A stretch of 64,000 nucleotides of DNA. It comes from Ignavibacteriota bacterium (GTDB lineage: Bacteria; Bacteroidota; Ignavibacteria; Tepidaquicellales; Tepidaquicellaceae). The DNA lies in assembly GCA_026390735.1 (NCBI GenBank), contig JAPLFJ010000069.1:177344-241343 (forward strand), in the 5' to 3' direction. The translations under genes were made by a program, and so were the position numbers. Below the pieces are notes generated by a model, which was not told where the DNA came from, searched no databases, and was given only the letters and a program-made list of their open reading frames with translations. This document shows positions 1 through 9,349 of this stretch, piece after piece (the stretch's first letter is position 1; each line of letters opens with the position of its first letter).

Positions 1-1133
1 AAGGTTCTGCAAAATTTGTAGCGAAGTACAAAACAAGTATTCATTCCTCAATACAAATAGACGGTAAACAGGCGGCAGGGTGTGTTGATTGCCACGGTAA
101 CCATATGATTGAATCCACAAACGACCCTACAAAATCTACTGTCAGAGCACGTATGATGGAAACATGCGGAAAATGTCACACAAAAGAAATCGATCATTAT
201 TACAAATCTTCTCACGGGCAGGCTTATAAAAACGGAGATAATAATGCTCCAACCTGTTTCCAGTGCCATGGTGAGCATGGAATTAATTCAGTATTGCGAT
301 CAGACGATTTTTCAAAGATAAATCAGACTGAAATGTGTTTGTCGTGCCATCAGGATAACAGGGTTAATAAAAACAAGGAAACACACCTAAACGACTATAA
401 AAAGAGTTTTCATTACATAGCTTTGCAAAACGGAAACACTAAAGCGGCTACATGCAGTAATTGTCACGGACCTCATGAAATGAAACCGGCATCAGATCCT
501 GAATCACAAATTTATAAAAAGAATGTAGATGGAACCTGTGGTCAAATCGGGTGCCATGAACAGGAGAAAAAAGATTATTCAGGAAGTATTCATCACACGA
601 CTTTAATGTCTAAAGAAAACTCTGATTCTCCTACCTGTAACAGTTGTCACGGAGCACATCAGGTTGTTAACACTGATTCACTAGGAAAAGACCAGGGATC
701 AAAACAAAAGGGTATCGTTAAATTATGTTCGAACTGTCACGCCTCTGTCGAGTTAGTGCGTAACAATAATTTACCTAATGTAGCCTCAAACTATAATGAA
801 AGTTTTCACGGTCTGGCAGTCAGAGGTGGTTCAAACAAGGCTGCTTCCTGCGGAAGTTGTCATGGTAATCATAATATCCGACCATCAACCGATTCATTAT
901 CAACCATAAACAAGAAGAATCTTGGTCAGACTTGCGGTAAGTGTCATCCGGGTGCTGATAATGTATTCCTGAACACAAAAATGCATATTCTTAAAGCAGA
1001 AACAGATAATCCAATGCTGTTCTGGATTACCAGATTTTATATACTCATGATTATTGGTGTTATTGGAGGAATGGTGTTGCATAATATTTTAGATTATCGC
1101 AGAAAATTAAAAGAGAAAAAGGCGGGACAATAG
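1..1133 (+). CDS. multihaem c-type cytochrome, membrane-anchored, 5' partial
   Basis: The reading frame is open from base 3, so the gene begins upstream of the window; the first in-frame ATG at 105 is internal because a CVDCH haem motif is encoded before it. About 376 residues are visible with nine CXXCH motifs and one CX4CH (CGQIGCH), so at least ten covalent haems. Many further histidines lie between the motifs and could be distal ligands. One hydrophobic segment near the C-terminus (about 1018-1090) is followed by a Lys/Arg-rich tail, which suggests a periplasmic cytochrome held by a C-terminal membrane anchor. The stop lies two bases before the start of the b-type cytochrome, so the two are co-transcribed and probably form one quinol-oxidising unit. 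The electron acceptor cannot be told from sequence. Confidence 0.93.
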   Translation, partial: GSAKFVAKYKTSIHSSIQIDGKQAAGCVDCHGNHMIESTNDPTKSTVRARMMETCGKCHTKEIDHYYKSSHGQAYKNGDNNAPTCFQCHGEHGINSVLRSDDFSKINQTEMCLSCHQDNRVNKNKETHLNDYKKSFHYIALQNGNTKAATCSNCHGPHEMKPASDPESQIYKKNVDGTCGQIGCHEQEKKDYSGSIHHTTLMSKENSDSPTCNSCHGAHQVVNTDSLGKDQGSKQKGIVKLCSNCHASVELVRNNNLPNVASNYNESFHGLAVRGGSNKAASCGSCHGNHNIRPSTDSLSTINKKNLGQTCGKCHPGADNVFLNTKMHILKAETDNPMLFWITRFYILMIIGVIGGMVLHNILDYRRKLKEKKAGQ

Positions 1134-1135
1134 TA

Positions 1136-1834
1136 ATGGCATCAGAAGAAAAATATTTAAGAATGACTTTGAATGAGAGAATCCAGCATTTTCTGCTTCT
1201 CTCTACTTTTATGACTTTGGTATTTACGGGATTTGCTTTAAAATATCCGGAAGCTTTCTGGGTTAAATGGACAATGTTTTTTATCGGCAAAAACGCTTTT
1301 GAATTAAGAGGAGTAGTACACAGAGTAGCGGCAGTATTGATGACTGGCGCTTCTGTATATCATTTATTCTATATAATTTTTACAAGGCGCGGCAGAAAAT
1401 TAGTAGCCGACCTTTGGTTCTACAAAAAAGACTTAACCGATTTATTTCAGTCCATAGGTTATATAACAGGCAAGAAGGACGAAAGACCAAAACTCGGAAG
1501 GTTCAGTTACATAGAAAAAGCAGAATACTGGGCAGTGGTCTGGGGAACGTTTGTAATGGGTGCAACGGGAAGTCTGTTGTGGTTTCAGAATTACTTCCTT
1601 CCGATTATAAATGTTTACGGAATGGATATAGCGACTGCAGTCCACTGGTACGAAGCAATATTGGCGTCACTTGCAATTCTGGTCTGGCACTTTTACTTTA
1701 TTTTCATGAACCCTGATGTTGCACCTATGAATAAAGCCTGGTTTACAGGCTATCTGACGCGGCACCAGATGGAAAATGAACATCCGCTGGAACTGGAAGA
1801 AATTGAGGCCCGGCAGCATAAAGAAAAGCTGTAG
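1136..1834 (+). CDS. b-type cytochrome membrane subunit (cytochrome b561 / FdnI-like)
   Basis: A 232-residue integral membrane protein with about four hydrophobic helices. Histidines that could bind haem b sit in or next to helices: H18 near the start, H62 in RGVVHRVAAV, H76 in SVYHLF, and two near the C-terminus in AVHWYE and VWHFYF. This pattern fits the dihaem cytochrome b family that includes formate dehydrogenase gamma and Ni-Fe hydrogenase b subunits, which exchange electrons between quinone and a periplasmic partner. It starts two bases after the preceding multihaem cytochrome, so that cytochrome is the likely partner. The role as quinol oxidase is inference. Confidence 0.85.
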   Translation: MASEEKYLRMTLNERIQHFLLLSTFMTLVFTGFALKYPEAFWVKWTMFFIGKNAFELRGVVHRVAAVLMTGASVYHLFYIIFTRRGRKLVADLWFYKKDLTDLFQSIGYITGKKDERPKLGRFSYIEKAEYWAVVWGTFVMGATGSLLWFQNYFLPIINVYGMDIATAVHWYEAILASLAILVWHFYFIFMNPDVAPMNKAWFTGYLTRHQMENEHPLELEEIEARQHKEKL

Positions 1835-1915
1835 TTTTAGATTATTATATCATTAAACAGATTTTTAGATAACTGCAGATTCAATCTGCAGTTTGCAATT
1901 TAAAAAAACAATATT

Positions 1916-3943
1916 ATGGATGAAGAAAAGAAAACCAAGAAAAGAAGATTGTTTAAAACTGTAACAGGTTTTAGGAGATTTCTATTGTTTTCGGGAATAT
2001 ATTTTGTACTTTTTGTTATCATACTTGCGGCTACAGCCGAATATACTTCACGTCCGAGTTTTTGCCCGACCTGCCATTATATGGAGCCTTTTTATAACAG
2101 CTGGAAGTCTTCCTCGCATAATAAGATTCAGTGTGTGCAATGTCACTTTGAACCAGGGCTTGAAGGAAAGATAAAAGGAAAATTAAACGGGCTGGTTCAG
2201 ATTGTCAGTTATGTGTCCACTTCATACAAGAAAAGAAAACCATGGGCCGATATACCTGATAACACATGTTCAAGAGAGGGTTGTCACGTAAATCAGTCTA
2301 TACAGGATACGTTATACGAAACAAAAGGTGTGTCGTTTAATCACAAACATCACTTATCTGAACTGAGGAGGGGCAAAAAATTAAAGTGTACAAGCTGTCA
2401 CTCTCAGATTGTTCAGGGGTCTCATATGCAGGTAACTTATTCAACCTGCTTTAACTGCCACTTTCATAAATCAGATGACCCGGAACACAAATATGACAAG
2501 TTGTCGGATTGCCAGACCTGTCATAAACTAAAGAGCAAAACACAGGAACAGTTAGCATCGATGAAGTATAATCATACTGTTGTTGTGAAAAATGATATGA
2601 ACTGTTCGAGTTGTCACGTTAATGTAGTTTCAGGAAAAGGAGAAGTAGGCAAAGAGAGGTGTTTCCAGTGTCATTTTGAGGACAATAAAATAGACAAGTA
2701 TAATGACATAGAATTCATGCATACGACGCATATTTCAAAGCACAGCATGAACTGTATGTATTGCCATACTCCGATAAAGCATAAGATTGAAAAAATGGAT
2801 GCCAATGCTCCGCCTGATTGTCAGAGCTGCCATACAGGAGCACACACTTATCAGGTAAGTCTGTTTGCAGGTGAAAACGGAAATAACACAGAAAACTTAC
2901 CAAGTTCAATGTATGTAAGCGGAATAAACTGTAAAGGTTGTCACGTTCTGCACGAGATTGATAAAAGGGACATTAACACTTCAAAGGCAAGCAAGAATGC
3001 CTGTGATCAGTGTCACGGAGAAGGTTATGGGAAATTAATTAAACAATGGGAAAACTCTTCAATTAAAAGACTTGCAACAATTAAGTCGATTTATGCTGTT
3101 GCAAAGAATATTGTAAGTTCATCCGGAAGTAACAGAAAAAATGAGGCATTGCTGAAACTTGACGAAGCTTATCACAACATTAAAATTGTTGATATAGGGA
3201 AGAGTGTTCATAACATTCAGTTTGCCGATAAACTTCTTATCGGAAGTTATGGTATTATGAATGAGGCGTTGAAAATGGTAGGTTCTACCAAAACGTTACC
3301 TGAGTTTAAGTCAAACTCAGAATTTGTTCCGAACGAATGTTATAATTGCCATGCGGGAATCCAGGAAGCAGACACAAAAGCATTCGGAAAACCTTTTTCA
3401 CATAAAGGGCATATTGTAAAACAAAGATTACAGTGCAACAAATGTCATTCAAATGACAACAAGCACGGACAGTTAATTATCACGCAATCAAGTTGTAACA
3501 ATTGTCATCATAATAATGCTAAAACGAGTGAGTCCTGTAACGATTGTCACAAGATTCAATCGCAAACATTCAACGGTACACTGAACGGTAAAAACCAGCC
3601 TGATATAATGAAAGAGGGTGGAACGAAGTGTAATGATTGCCATCTGTCTTCATCTGTAATCGTTAAACCTGACTCCAAAATCTGTTCAAAATGTCATGAC
3701 GCAGGATACAGCAACACAATGGCAGACTGGAAGAAAGATGTTACATCGCTGGTAAAGGAAGCCGATAATTTAATAAATGATGTAAAGAGCAAGGAGTTAA
3801 GCGAAGAAAACAAAACCGTAATAAATGAAACACGTAAGTTAATTAATATGGTTAATTCCAACCCAAGTCTTTATGTACATAATAACGAGTTGATAAGTTC
3901 TTTGTTATCTGAAAAAATAAAACTATTAAAGAAAATGAAGTAG
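1916..3943 (+). CDS. 18-haem cytochrome c with NapC/NirT-like N-terminus
   Basis: A 675-residue protein with a Lys/Arg-rich cytoplasmic start, one membrane helix at about residues 22-43, then a large periplasmic part. The first two motifs (CPTCH, then CVQCH about 25 residues later, with HYMEP between) resemble the start of NapC/NirT quinol dehydrogenases. I count seventeen CXXCH and one CX4CH (CSREGCH). A motif-free stretch at about residues 375-470 divides a 12-haem N-terminal part from a 6-haem C-terminal part. The last 70 residues have no haem motif and are predicted helical. It lies 81 bases after the b-type cytochrome. It probably moves electrons from the membrane into the periplasm. Confidence 0.92.
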   Translation: MDEEKKTKKRRLFKTVTGFRRFLLFSGIYFVLFVIILAATAEYTSRPSFCPTCHYMEPFYNSWKSSSHNKIQCVQCHFEPGLEGKIKGKLNGLVQIVSYVSTSYKKRKPWADIPDNTCSREGCHVNQSIQDTLYETKGVSFNHKHHLSELRRGKKLKCTSCHSQIVQGSHMQVTYSTCFNCHFHKSDDPEHKYDKLSDCQTCHKLKSKTQEQLASMKYNHTVVVKNDMNCSSCHVNVVSGKGEVGKERCFQCHFEDNKIDKYNDIEFMHTTHISKHSMNCMYCHTPIKHKIEKMDANAPPDCQSCHTGAHTYQVSLFAGENGNNTENLPSSMYVSGINCKGCHVLHEIDKRDINTSKASKNACDQCHGEGYGKLIKQWENSSIKRLATIKSIYAVAKNIVSSSGSNRKNEALLKLDEAYHNIKIVDIGKSVHNIQFADKLLIGSYGIMNEALKMVGSTKTLPEFKSNSEFVPNECYNCHAGIQEADTKAFGKPFSHKGHIVKQRLQCNKCHSNDNKHGQLIITQSSCNNCHHNNAKTSESCNDCHKIQSQTFNGTLNGKNQPDIMKEGGTKCNDCHLSSSVIVKPDSKICSKCHDAGYSNTMADWKKDVTSLVKEADNLINDVKSKELSEENKTVINETRKLINMVNSNPSLYVHNNELISSLLSEKIKLLKKMK

Positions 3944-3982
3944 GTTGTTTCGATAGCTGTTTTAACTAAAAAAAGATAATAT

Positions 3983-5254
3983 ATGAGAGACAGAAAACAT
4001 ATAGTAACGATTTTTTCCTTAATTGTATTCGTTATTATTATTGGCGTGATAGCCCGGTTGATTTTAAAACCGGATTCTTTCGGCGAGCACGGTCAATACA
4101 GATGGAATGCAGTTTCTGAATTACAAAAACAGGAAATTGTGAACCAGAATATCAGTACCTGCGCGAAATGTCATGATGATATTTATCAGTTGCATGAAAA
4201 AGATGCTCATTTTAGTGTCCCTTGTGTTGATTGCCATGGTGCAGGTAATTTACATGTACTTTTTCATGAAGGGGGAGACAGCGCAAAACAAATTACAAAA
4301 GAACAGGCAGCTCTTCCAAAAGAATACAAACTTGAGGGTTGTCTTTTTTGTCACAAGAAATTAAAAGCAAGACCTTCGGATTTTCCGCAGATTAATCAGG
4401 AAGATCATTATAAGTTTCTTAATGTTCCTGACCTGAAGACTAAATGTATTGAATGCCATAGTCCTCATCAGCCTGTATTCATGCTGACCGCAGTCAGGGA
4501 AGCAAGAATACACCCTATTGTTTACAGATGTACTGAGTGCCACGATAAAAAACCCGAGCAGAGCTTTAAGGAAGTTGCAGGCCACCCTGCAATATTTGAA
4601 TGCAACGACTGTCATCCAAAGATAGTAAAGAGTTTTAATGAACGTCCGCACCATAAATACATTGAATGCAGAACGTGTCACCTTTATCACAAAGAAAATG
4701 AAACAACCGGCAGAATATATAAGAATGGAAACGCAAGATTCTGTTTGCTTTGTCACGAAAAGAAACCATTCAAGGATGAAAATTATCCGCCTAAAATTGA
4801 ATGGCCTTCTCACGTCGGAAATTCTAATATAATAACGAAAAGTGACGAAAAAATTTGTCTGAATTGTCATGCTGACAGAATTCACGATATGGATGTGAAG
4901 ATAAGGGCAAACCCACATTCAAGTGACTGGGTCTCAACACACAAAAATTTTGCAAAGGTGCAATTAACCGTATGTCAGGGTTGTCACACAAGTAACGACT
5001 GTTCTTCGTGTCACTCAAAAACAAAACCTGTTTCTCATAATCAGAACTGGAGAAAGCAGCATCCGTCTTTTGGAGCGAAAAACCAATCAACCTGTGAGAT
5101 GTGTCACAAAAAAGACGCGTGTATGAATTGTCATAAGTTGTCGATGCCGCATCCCAAAGGATTTGAGGATAACCACAAAGAAGTGGCTACACAAAAAGGT
5201 AAAGCGGTGTGTATGAACTGCCACAAAGAGGAATTTTGTAAACAATGCCATTAA
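3983..5254 (+). CDS. 15-haem cytochrome c, N-terminally anchored
   Basis: A 423-residue protein with an N-terminal hydrophobic segment (about residues 8-27) that serves as signal or anchor, followed by fifteen CXXCH motifs. The last one, CKQCH, is the very C-terminus. Motif spacing shrinks toward the C-terminus (NDCSSCH, DACMNCH), as in wire-like multihaem proteins of the NrfB/MtrA kind, but I cannot assign a family. It is followed after 20 bases by the iron-sulfur subunit gene. With the NrfD-like subunit downstream it may form a cytochrome-FeS-NrfD module similar in composition to Geobacter Cbc-type complexes. This last step is inference. Confidence 0.9.
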   Translation: MRDRKHIVTIFSLIVFVIIIGVIARLILKPDSFGEHGQYRWNAVSELQKQEIVNQNISTCAKCHDDIYQLHEKDAHFSVPCVDCHGAGNLHVLFHEGGDSAKQITKEQAALPKEYKLEGCLFCHKKLKARPSDFPQINQEDHYKFLNVPDLKTKCIECHSPHQPVFMLTAVREARIHPIVYRCTECHDKKPEQSFKEVAGHPAIFECNDCHPKIVKSFNERPHHKYIECRTCHLYHKENETTGRIYKNGNARFCLLCHEKKPFKDENYPPKIEWPSHVGNSNIITKSDEKICLNCHADRIHDMDVKIRANPHSSDWVSTHKNFAKVQLTVCQGCHTSNDCSSCHSKTKPVSHNQNWRKQHPSFGAKNQSTCEMCHKKDACMNCHKLSMPHPKGFEDNHKEVATQKGKAVCMNCHKEEFCKQCH

Positions 5255-5274
5255 ACTTAGATAAATAAAACAGA

Positions 5275-6033
5275 ATGGAAAAAATAGAAAGACGTCAATT
5301 TATTAAGTTAGGATTATTCAGCACTGCAGGAATTCTGGTTGGTTCGTTTTTTGCATTTGCGAAAACCGAAAAAGACATTGAAGTAAACAGTTATGAAGAC
5401 TTGCTGAAATTCGACTGGGGTTATATTGTTGACACAACAAGATGCATCGGATGTGGTTCGTGCGTCCGCGCCTGTAAAGTTGAGAACGAAGTCCCTGAGG
5501 GATATTTCAGGACTTGGGTTGAAAGGTTTGAAATAACAAAAGATGAAACAGTATACGTAGATTCTCCAAAAGGTGCTATAGAAGGATTTAACAGGGATAA
5601 TGCGCAAACCGCAGAAATTGTAAAAGCATTTTTTGTTCCTAAATTGTGTAATCACTGCTACGACGCCCCTTGTATACAGGTTTGTCCTGTCGGCGCATCT
5701 TATCGTTCTCCTGATAAAGTTGTTCTGGTTGACAAAGAACATTGTGTGGGTTGTGGTTATTGTGTACAGGCCTGTCCATACGGCGTCAGGTATATAAATG
5801 AAGAAAAGGGAGTAGCCGATAAATGTACTTTGTGTTATCACAGAATACAAAAAGGATTAGCCCCTGCATGTGTAAATTCCTGTCCGAGAAATGCAAGGAT
5901 ATACGGTAATCTTAAAGATCCGAACAGTGAAATAAATAAGGTTCTCCATCAACGAAGGTATGGACTTCTGAAACCTGACCTGGGAACCAATCCAAAATGT
6001 TTCTATATTGGTTTAGATAAGGAGGTAAAATAA
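5275..6033 (+). CDS. Tat-exported ferredoxin-like subunit with four [4Fe-4S] clusters (NrfC/HybA/PsrB type)
   Basis: A 252-residue protein beginning with a twin-arginine signal (ERRQFIK followed by a hydrophobic stretch), so it should be folded with its clusters and exported. Four cysteine groups follow: CIGCGSCVRAC at residues 57-67, CNHCYDAPCIQVCP, CVGCGYCVQACP, and CTLCYHRI...CVNSCP. This is the usual four-cluster layout of electron-transfer subunits in the DMSO/polysulfide reductase family. No molybdopterin catalytic subunit is present in the window, so here it probably links the NrfD-like quinone subunit to the multihaem cytochromes. Its stop overlaps the start of the NrfD gene by one base (TAATG), which indicates translational coupling. 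Confidence 0.92.
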   Translation: MEKIERRQFIKLGLFSTAGILVGSFFAFAKTEKDIEVNSYEDLLKFDWGYIVDTTRCIGCGSCVRACKVENEVPEGYFRTWVERFEITKDETVYVDSPKGAIEGFNRDNAQTAEIVKAFFVPKLCNHCYDAPCIQVCPVGASYRSPDKVVLVDKEHCVGCGYCVQACPYGVRYINEEKGVADKCTLCYHRIQKGLAPACVNSCPRNARIYGNLKDPNSEINKVLHQRRYGLLKPDLGTNPKCFYIGLDKEVK

Positions 6034-7190
6034 TGGATACTCTAAGTAATTATATTTTCCCAAATGAATTTCATATTACCTGGACAGTTATGATTGTTTT
6101 ATACCCGTACATAACAGGTATGGTCGCGGGCGCTTTTATAGTCTCATCTTTTTACCATGTGTTTAATATGGAGAAACTTAAAACAGTGGCCAGATTTGCA
6201 CTCGTATCATCATTGGCATTCCTGCTCTTTGCCACGGTTCCTCTTTTAAACCATCTGGGCCGACCAGAGCGTGCGTTCTATATTATGATGACTCCAAATT
6301 TCAGTTCAGCTATGAGCGGGTTCGGTTTTATTTATTCATTTTATATGATAATCGTTGTTCTGGAAATCTGGCTGAGTTATCGTGTTGAGATTATCGATAA
6401 ATATAATAAATCCAATGGAATTGTAAAATTTATATACCTCGTTGTTTTATTGGGGAACGCGAATGACAATGAAAACACAAGAAGGTTTGATAAACGATTA
6501 GTTATTGCATTAGCAAGTTTTGGAATACCCGTTGCTTGTATTCTGCACGGATATGTAGGTTTCCTTTTCGGTTCTATTAAGGCAAACCCATGGTGGTCAA
6601 CACCTCTTATGTTTATAATATTTATTTTTTCTGCCATCGTTTCAGGCTTAGCGGTTTTGATATTTTTATATCAGTTTGTTCATTGGATGAGAAAAAGGAG
6701 TATAGACCAGGACTGCCTTGATTTAATGGCAAAATGGCTTTGGGGTTTTATGATAATTGCAGTTACACTAGAACTTATGGAAGTTCTGTCAATTTCTTAT
6801 GAAAACACAGAAAGATGGGCTATACTCAGACAATTAATAGACGGCAAACTAAAATTATCTTACGTCTACTTGCAGATCGGACTGTTTTCTATTGTCCCAT
6901 TTATTATGCTTACAATTACGTCTCTGTCTAAAATGAAAAACACTAAAGTGAAAAATCTTACAATATGGATTGCTTCGGTAATGCTGTTATTACAGGTTTT
7001 GTTTATGCGCTGGAATGTTGTTATTGGCGGACAATTGGTTTCTAAAAGTATGCGTGGGTTTACTGAATATTTTCCGGGATTGTGGGATAAAGAAGGACTT
7101 ATTGTATCCTTCCTTATAATTTTAGTACCTTTTGTTTTATTGTATTTATTCGATAAGGTATTTCCGTTTTTCGGTGAGAAAAGCCATTAA
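6033..7190 (+). CDS. NrfD/PsrC-family quinone-reactive membrane subunit
   Basis: A 385-residue polytopic membrane protein with eight to ten hydrophobic helices. The N-terminal region has features usual in the NrfD/PsrC family (a helix with a Gly-rich face, then LLNHLGRPERA after the second or third helix). The family oxidises or reduces membrane quinone and passes electrons to a partner iron-sulfur subunit; that partner is the gene immediately upstream, which overlaps by one base. It closes the first part of the locus; a 177-base gap follows before the c554-like cytochrome. Confidence 0.9.
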   Translation: MDTLSNYIFPNEFHITWTVMIVLYPYITGMVAGAFIVSSFYHVFNMEKLKTVARFALVSSLAFLLFATVPLLNHLGRPERAFYIMMTPNFSSAMSGFGFIYSFYMIIVVLEIWLSYRVEIIDKYNKSNGIVKFIYLVVLLGNANDNENTRRFDKRLVIALASFGIPVACILHGYVGFLFGSIKANPWWSTPLMFIIFIFSAIVSGLAVLIFLYQFVHWMRKRSIDQDCLDLMAKWLWGFMIIAVTLELMEVLSISYENTERWAILRQLIDGKLKLSYVYLQIGLFSIVPFIMLTITSLSKMKNTKVKNLTIWIASVMLLLQVLFMRWNVVIGGQLVSKSMRGFTEYFPGLWDKEGLIVSFLIILVPFVLLYLFDKVFPFFGEKSH

Positions 7191-7367
7191 GCAGAATTTG
7201 TAATAATATACATTTATAAGGAACACATGACAATTACCGGAGTTAAATAAAGAGGATATTAAGGCATTAAAAAGAGACAGAAAATATGTTGAAAAAAACA
7301 AATATTGAATTTAATTTTATACTAATAAAAACTATATTTAATTAACTTAAACTAAAACCAAACAAAC

Positions 7368-7916
7368 ATGAAAAAGAAAATTTTCATCACTGTTAGTCTG
7401 ACGTTATTCGTGGGAATGTTTTTGTTCTCATTTTCTGTTATTCCAACAGATAACGCAGGTCAGAACAAGTATGTTGGTGTCAGCAAATGTGGTCCTTGCC
7501 ACAAGTCTGAGTCAGCCGGAAAACAACTTAGTATCTGGCAGGATTCCAAACATGCAAATGCCTGGAAAACTTTAGAATCACCTGAAGCAGATAAAATTGC
7601 CAAGGATAAAGGATTCGGAAAAGCCAGTGAAACACCAGCATGTATCAAATGTCACGTTCTCGGAAAAGACCTTGACCCGTCTGAGTTTGCCGAAACATTC
7701 GACAAAACACAGGGTGTACAATGTGAAACTTGTCACGGTGCAGGTTCCGAATACAAGTCAACCATGAAAGACAAAGCAAAAGCCATCGAAAACGGATTAA
7801 TCGTTGGTGCAGGTGAAACATTATGCACAGGCTGTCACAATTCTGAAAGTCCTTCATTCAAAGGATTCAAGTATGATGAAATGTGGGCAAAAATTAAACA
7901 TTCAAAAGGTAATTAA
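7368..7916 (+). CDS. small tetrahaem cytochrome, cytochrome c554-like
   Basis: A 182-residue exported protein with a clear signal peptide (residues 1-25) and four CXXCH motifs (CGPCH, CIKCH, CETCH, CTGCH). The opening YVGVSKCGPCH followed by W-x-x-S-x-H-A-x-A fits the cytochrome c554 / c-prime type domain seen in many soluble periplasmic tetrahaem proteins. It is followed by a strong terminator and preceded by a 177-base gap, so it may be its own transcription unit. It is a likely periplasmic shuttle between the inner-membrane complexes upstream and the outer-membrane part downstream. Confidence 0.88.
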   Translation: MKKKIFITVSLTLFVGMFLFSFSVIPTDNAGQNKYVGVSKCGPCHKSESAGKQLSIWQDSKHANAWKTLESPEADKIAKDKGFGKASETPACIKCHVLGKDLDPSEFAETFDKTQGVQCETCHGAGSEYKSTMKDKAKAIENGLIVGAGETLCTGCHNSESPSFKGFKYDEMWAKIKHSKGN

Positions 7917-7927
7917 TTGTTCTTAAT

Positions 7928-7964
7928 ATGAAGGTCATATATTTAATATGACCTTCATTTTTTT
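7928..7964 (+). terminator. rho-independent terminator after the c554-like cytochrome
   Basis: A perfect 13-bp inverted repeat (ATGAAGGTCATAT / ATATGACCTTCAT) with a 5-base loop, directly followed by a T run, 12 bases after the stop codon. Confidence 0.9.
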
Positions 7965-8003
7965 AAATCTTAAGATTTATTTTATTAAAAATTACTTCAT
8001 ATT

Positions 8004-9329
8004 ATGAGGAAATTAATACTAGTTACGTTTATTTTGTTCTTTGCATTTCTTGCTTCGGGATATTCCCAGTCGTTAAATTTACGGTTAAACAGTTCTTTTT
8101 ATACATGGAAAAGACTTGATGCCGTTCCCGAAACCTTAAAAAGTGCAACTTACACAACGCATCTTACCGGTTATCAGAATATGGCTTTTGATCTTAATTT
8201 TGGTAAATGGACTTTTAGCACGTCCTTACAAACCGACGAAGATGTAATTAACAGAAATGGGAGAGGTTTTTCTTACAGGTTTTACGATGCTTTTCTAAAA
8301 GGAAGTAATCTGTTTAATGTACTCGATTTGAAACTTGGCAGGCAATATGTCTCTGCAGGTTCCGGTAAAGGTACTATTGACGGAGCTCATTTTAAGTTAA
8401 AACTTGGAGAGAAAAAAGAGTATCAGATTATAGGATACGGTGGTTATCTTACACCGCTTGCCTATGATTTTGACAAGGAAGGTTACAAGAAAAAGTTATC
8501 TGAAAACTTTCTTGCAGGCGGACAGTTTCTTTATTACGGAATAAAGGACTTATATGCAGGATTGAGTTATGCCAACAAAAACCGGGCAATGGAACCATAT
8601 TGGACTACACGTGCTGACTCAGTATTTAATCCTATGGATTATTATGTACAACCTGAGTCACAAGCTAATCAGTCGGCAGGTCTTGACCTTACATACAGAT
8701 TAGCAAAAAGACATAACCTTTATGGAAAATTGTACTATGACTTTAATCAGAAAAGAATTTTCAAAGGTGAATTCAACGGTTCTTTTGCTTTAAACGACAA
8801 AATTAAATTGTCAGTCGGTTATGATTATAAAGAACCGCAGTTAAGTGTTAATACTGTGTTCTGGGTTTTCAATTACCAGAAATATCAGGAAATACAGGGC
8901 GGCCTTGATTATTTAACGAAATTTATGGGAACCAACATTAATATATACGGAAGATTTGGCGGTGTTATTTACGACAAAGACAATTCATTGAAATTCCAGC
9001 TGGGCGTTTCCAGTTCTTCTTATGGGTTAGGTATAACAAAATATACAGGTTATTCCGGCGAGTCAGAAGGCGCTTTTGCGTATTTTAATCACGACATTGT
9101 TAAATCCTTCCTGGCTTTAACATCAAGTTTAAACTATTCAAGGTATAATCTCGGAAACAGTAACAGCGATAAGGTAAATGTATTCGGTGGAACACTTGGT
9201 CTGACATACAGACCTGTAAGCCGTTTTTCAATCGACGCCCAGGGTCAGTTAATGACAAATGAAATTTATAAAACCGATACAAGATTCCTGATAGGATTCA
9301 ATTACTGGCTCTTTAGCAATTTTAATTAA
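8004..9329 (+). CDS. outer-membrane beta-barrel protein, possible porin of a cytochrome conduit
   Basis: A 441-residue protein with a signal peptide (cleavage near GYSQS, residue about 22). The rest has the alternating polar/aromatic pattern of amphipathic strands, many Tyr, Gly and Asn, and a C-terminal aromatic ending (NYWLFSNFN), as expected for an outer-membrane barrel. It has no haem motif. It lies between multihaem cytochrome genes and 21 bases before a 14-haem cytochrome. The position and size fit the porin of a porin-cytochrome conduit, but I see no direct similarity to MtrB or OmbB; treat the role as inference. Confidence 0.8.
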   Translation: MRKLILVTFILFFAFLASGYSQSLNLRLNSSFYTWKRLDAVPETLKSATYTTHLTGYQNMAFDLNFGKWTFSTSLQTDEDVINRNGRGFSYRFYDAFLKGSNLFNVLDLKLGRQYVSAGSGKGTIDGAHFKLKLGEKKEYQIIGYGGYLTPLAYDFDKEGYKKKLSENFLAGGQFLYYGIKDLYAGLSYANKNRAMEPYWTTRADSVFNPMDYYVQPESQANQSAGLDLTYRLAKRHNLYGKLYYDFNQKRIFKGEFNGSFALNDKIKLSVGYDYKEPQLSVNTVFWVFNYQKYQEIQGGLDYLTKFMGTNINIYGRFGGVIYDKDNSLKFQLGVSSSSYGLGITKYTGYSGESEGAFAYFNHDIVKSFLALTSSLNYSRYNLGNSNSDKVNVFGGTLGLTYRPVSRFSIDAQGQLMTNEIYKTDTRFLIGFNYWLFSNFN

Positions 9330-9349
9330 TAACATAAGCATAATATATT

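Noticed and set aside
4361..4918. A 185-codon minus-strand frame inside the 15-haem cytochrome gene
   Set aside because: It is opposite a clear cytochrome gene with regular CXXCH coding; the frame is open because the sense strand is AT-rich with few TTA, CTA and TCA triplets in that register.
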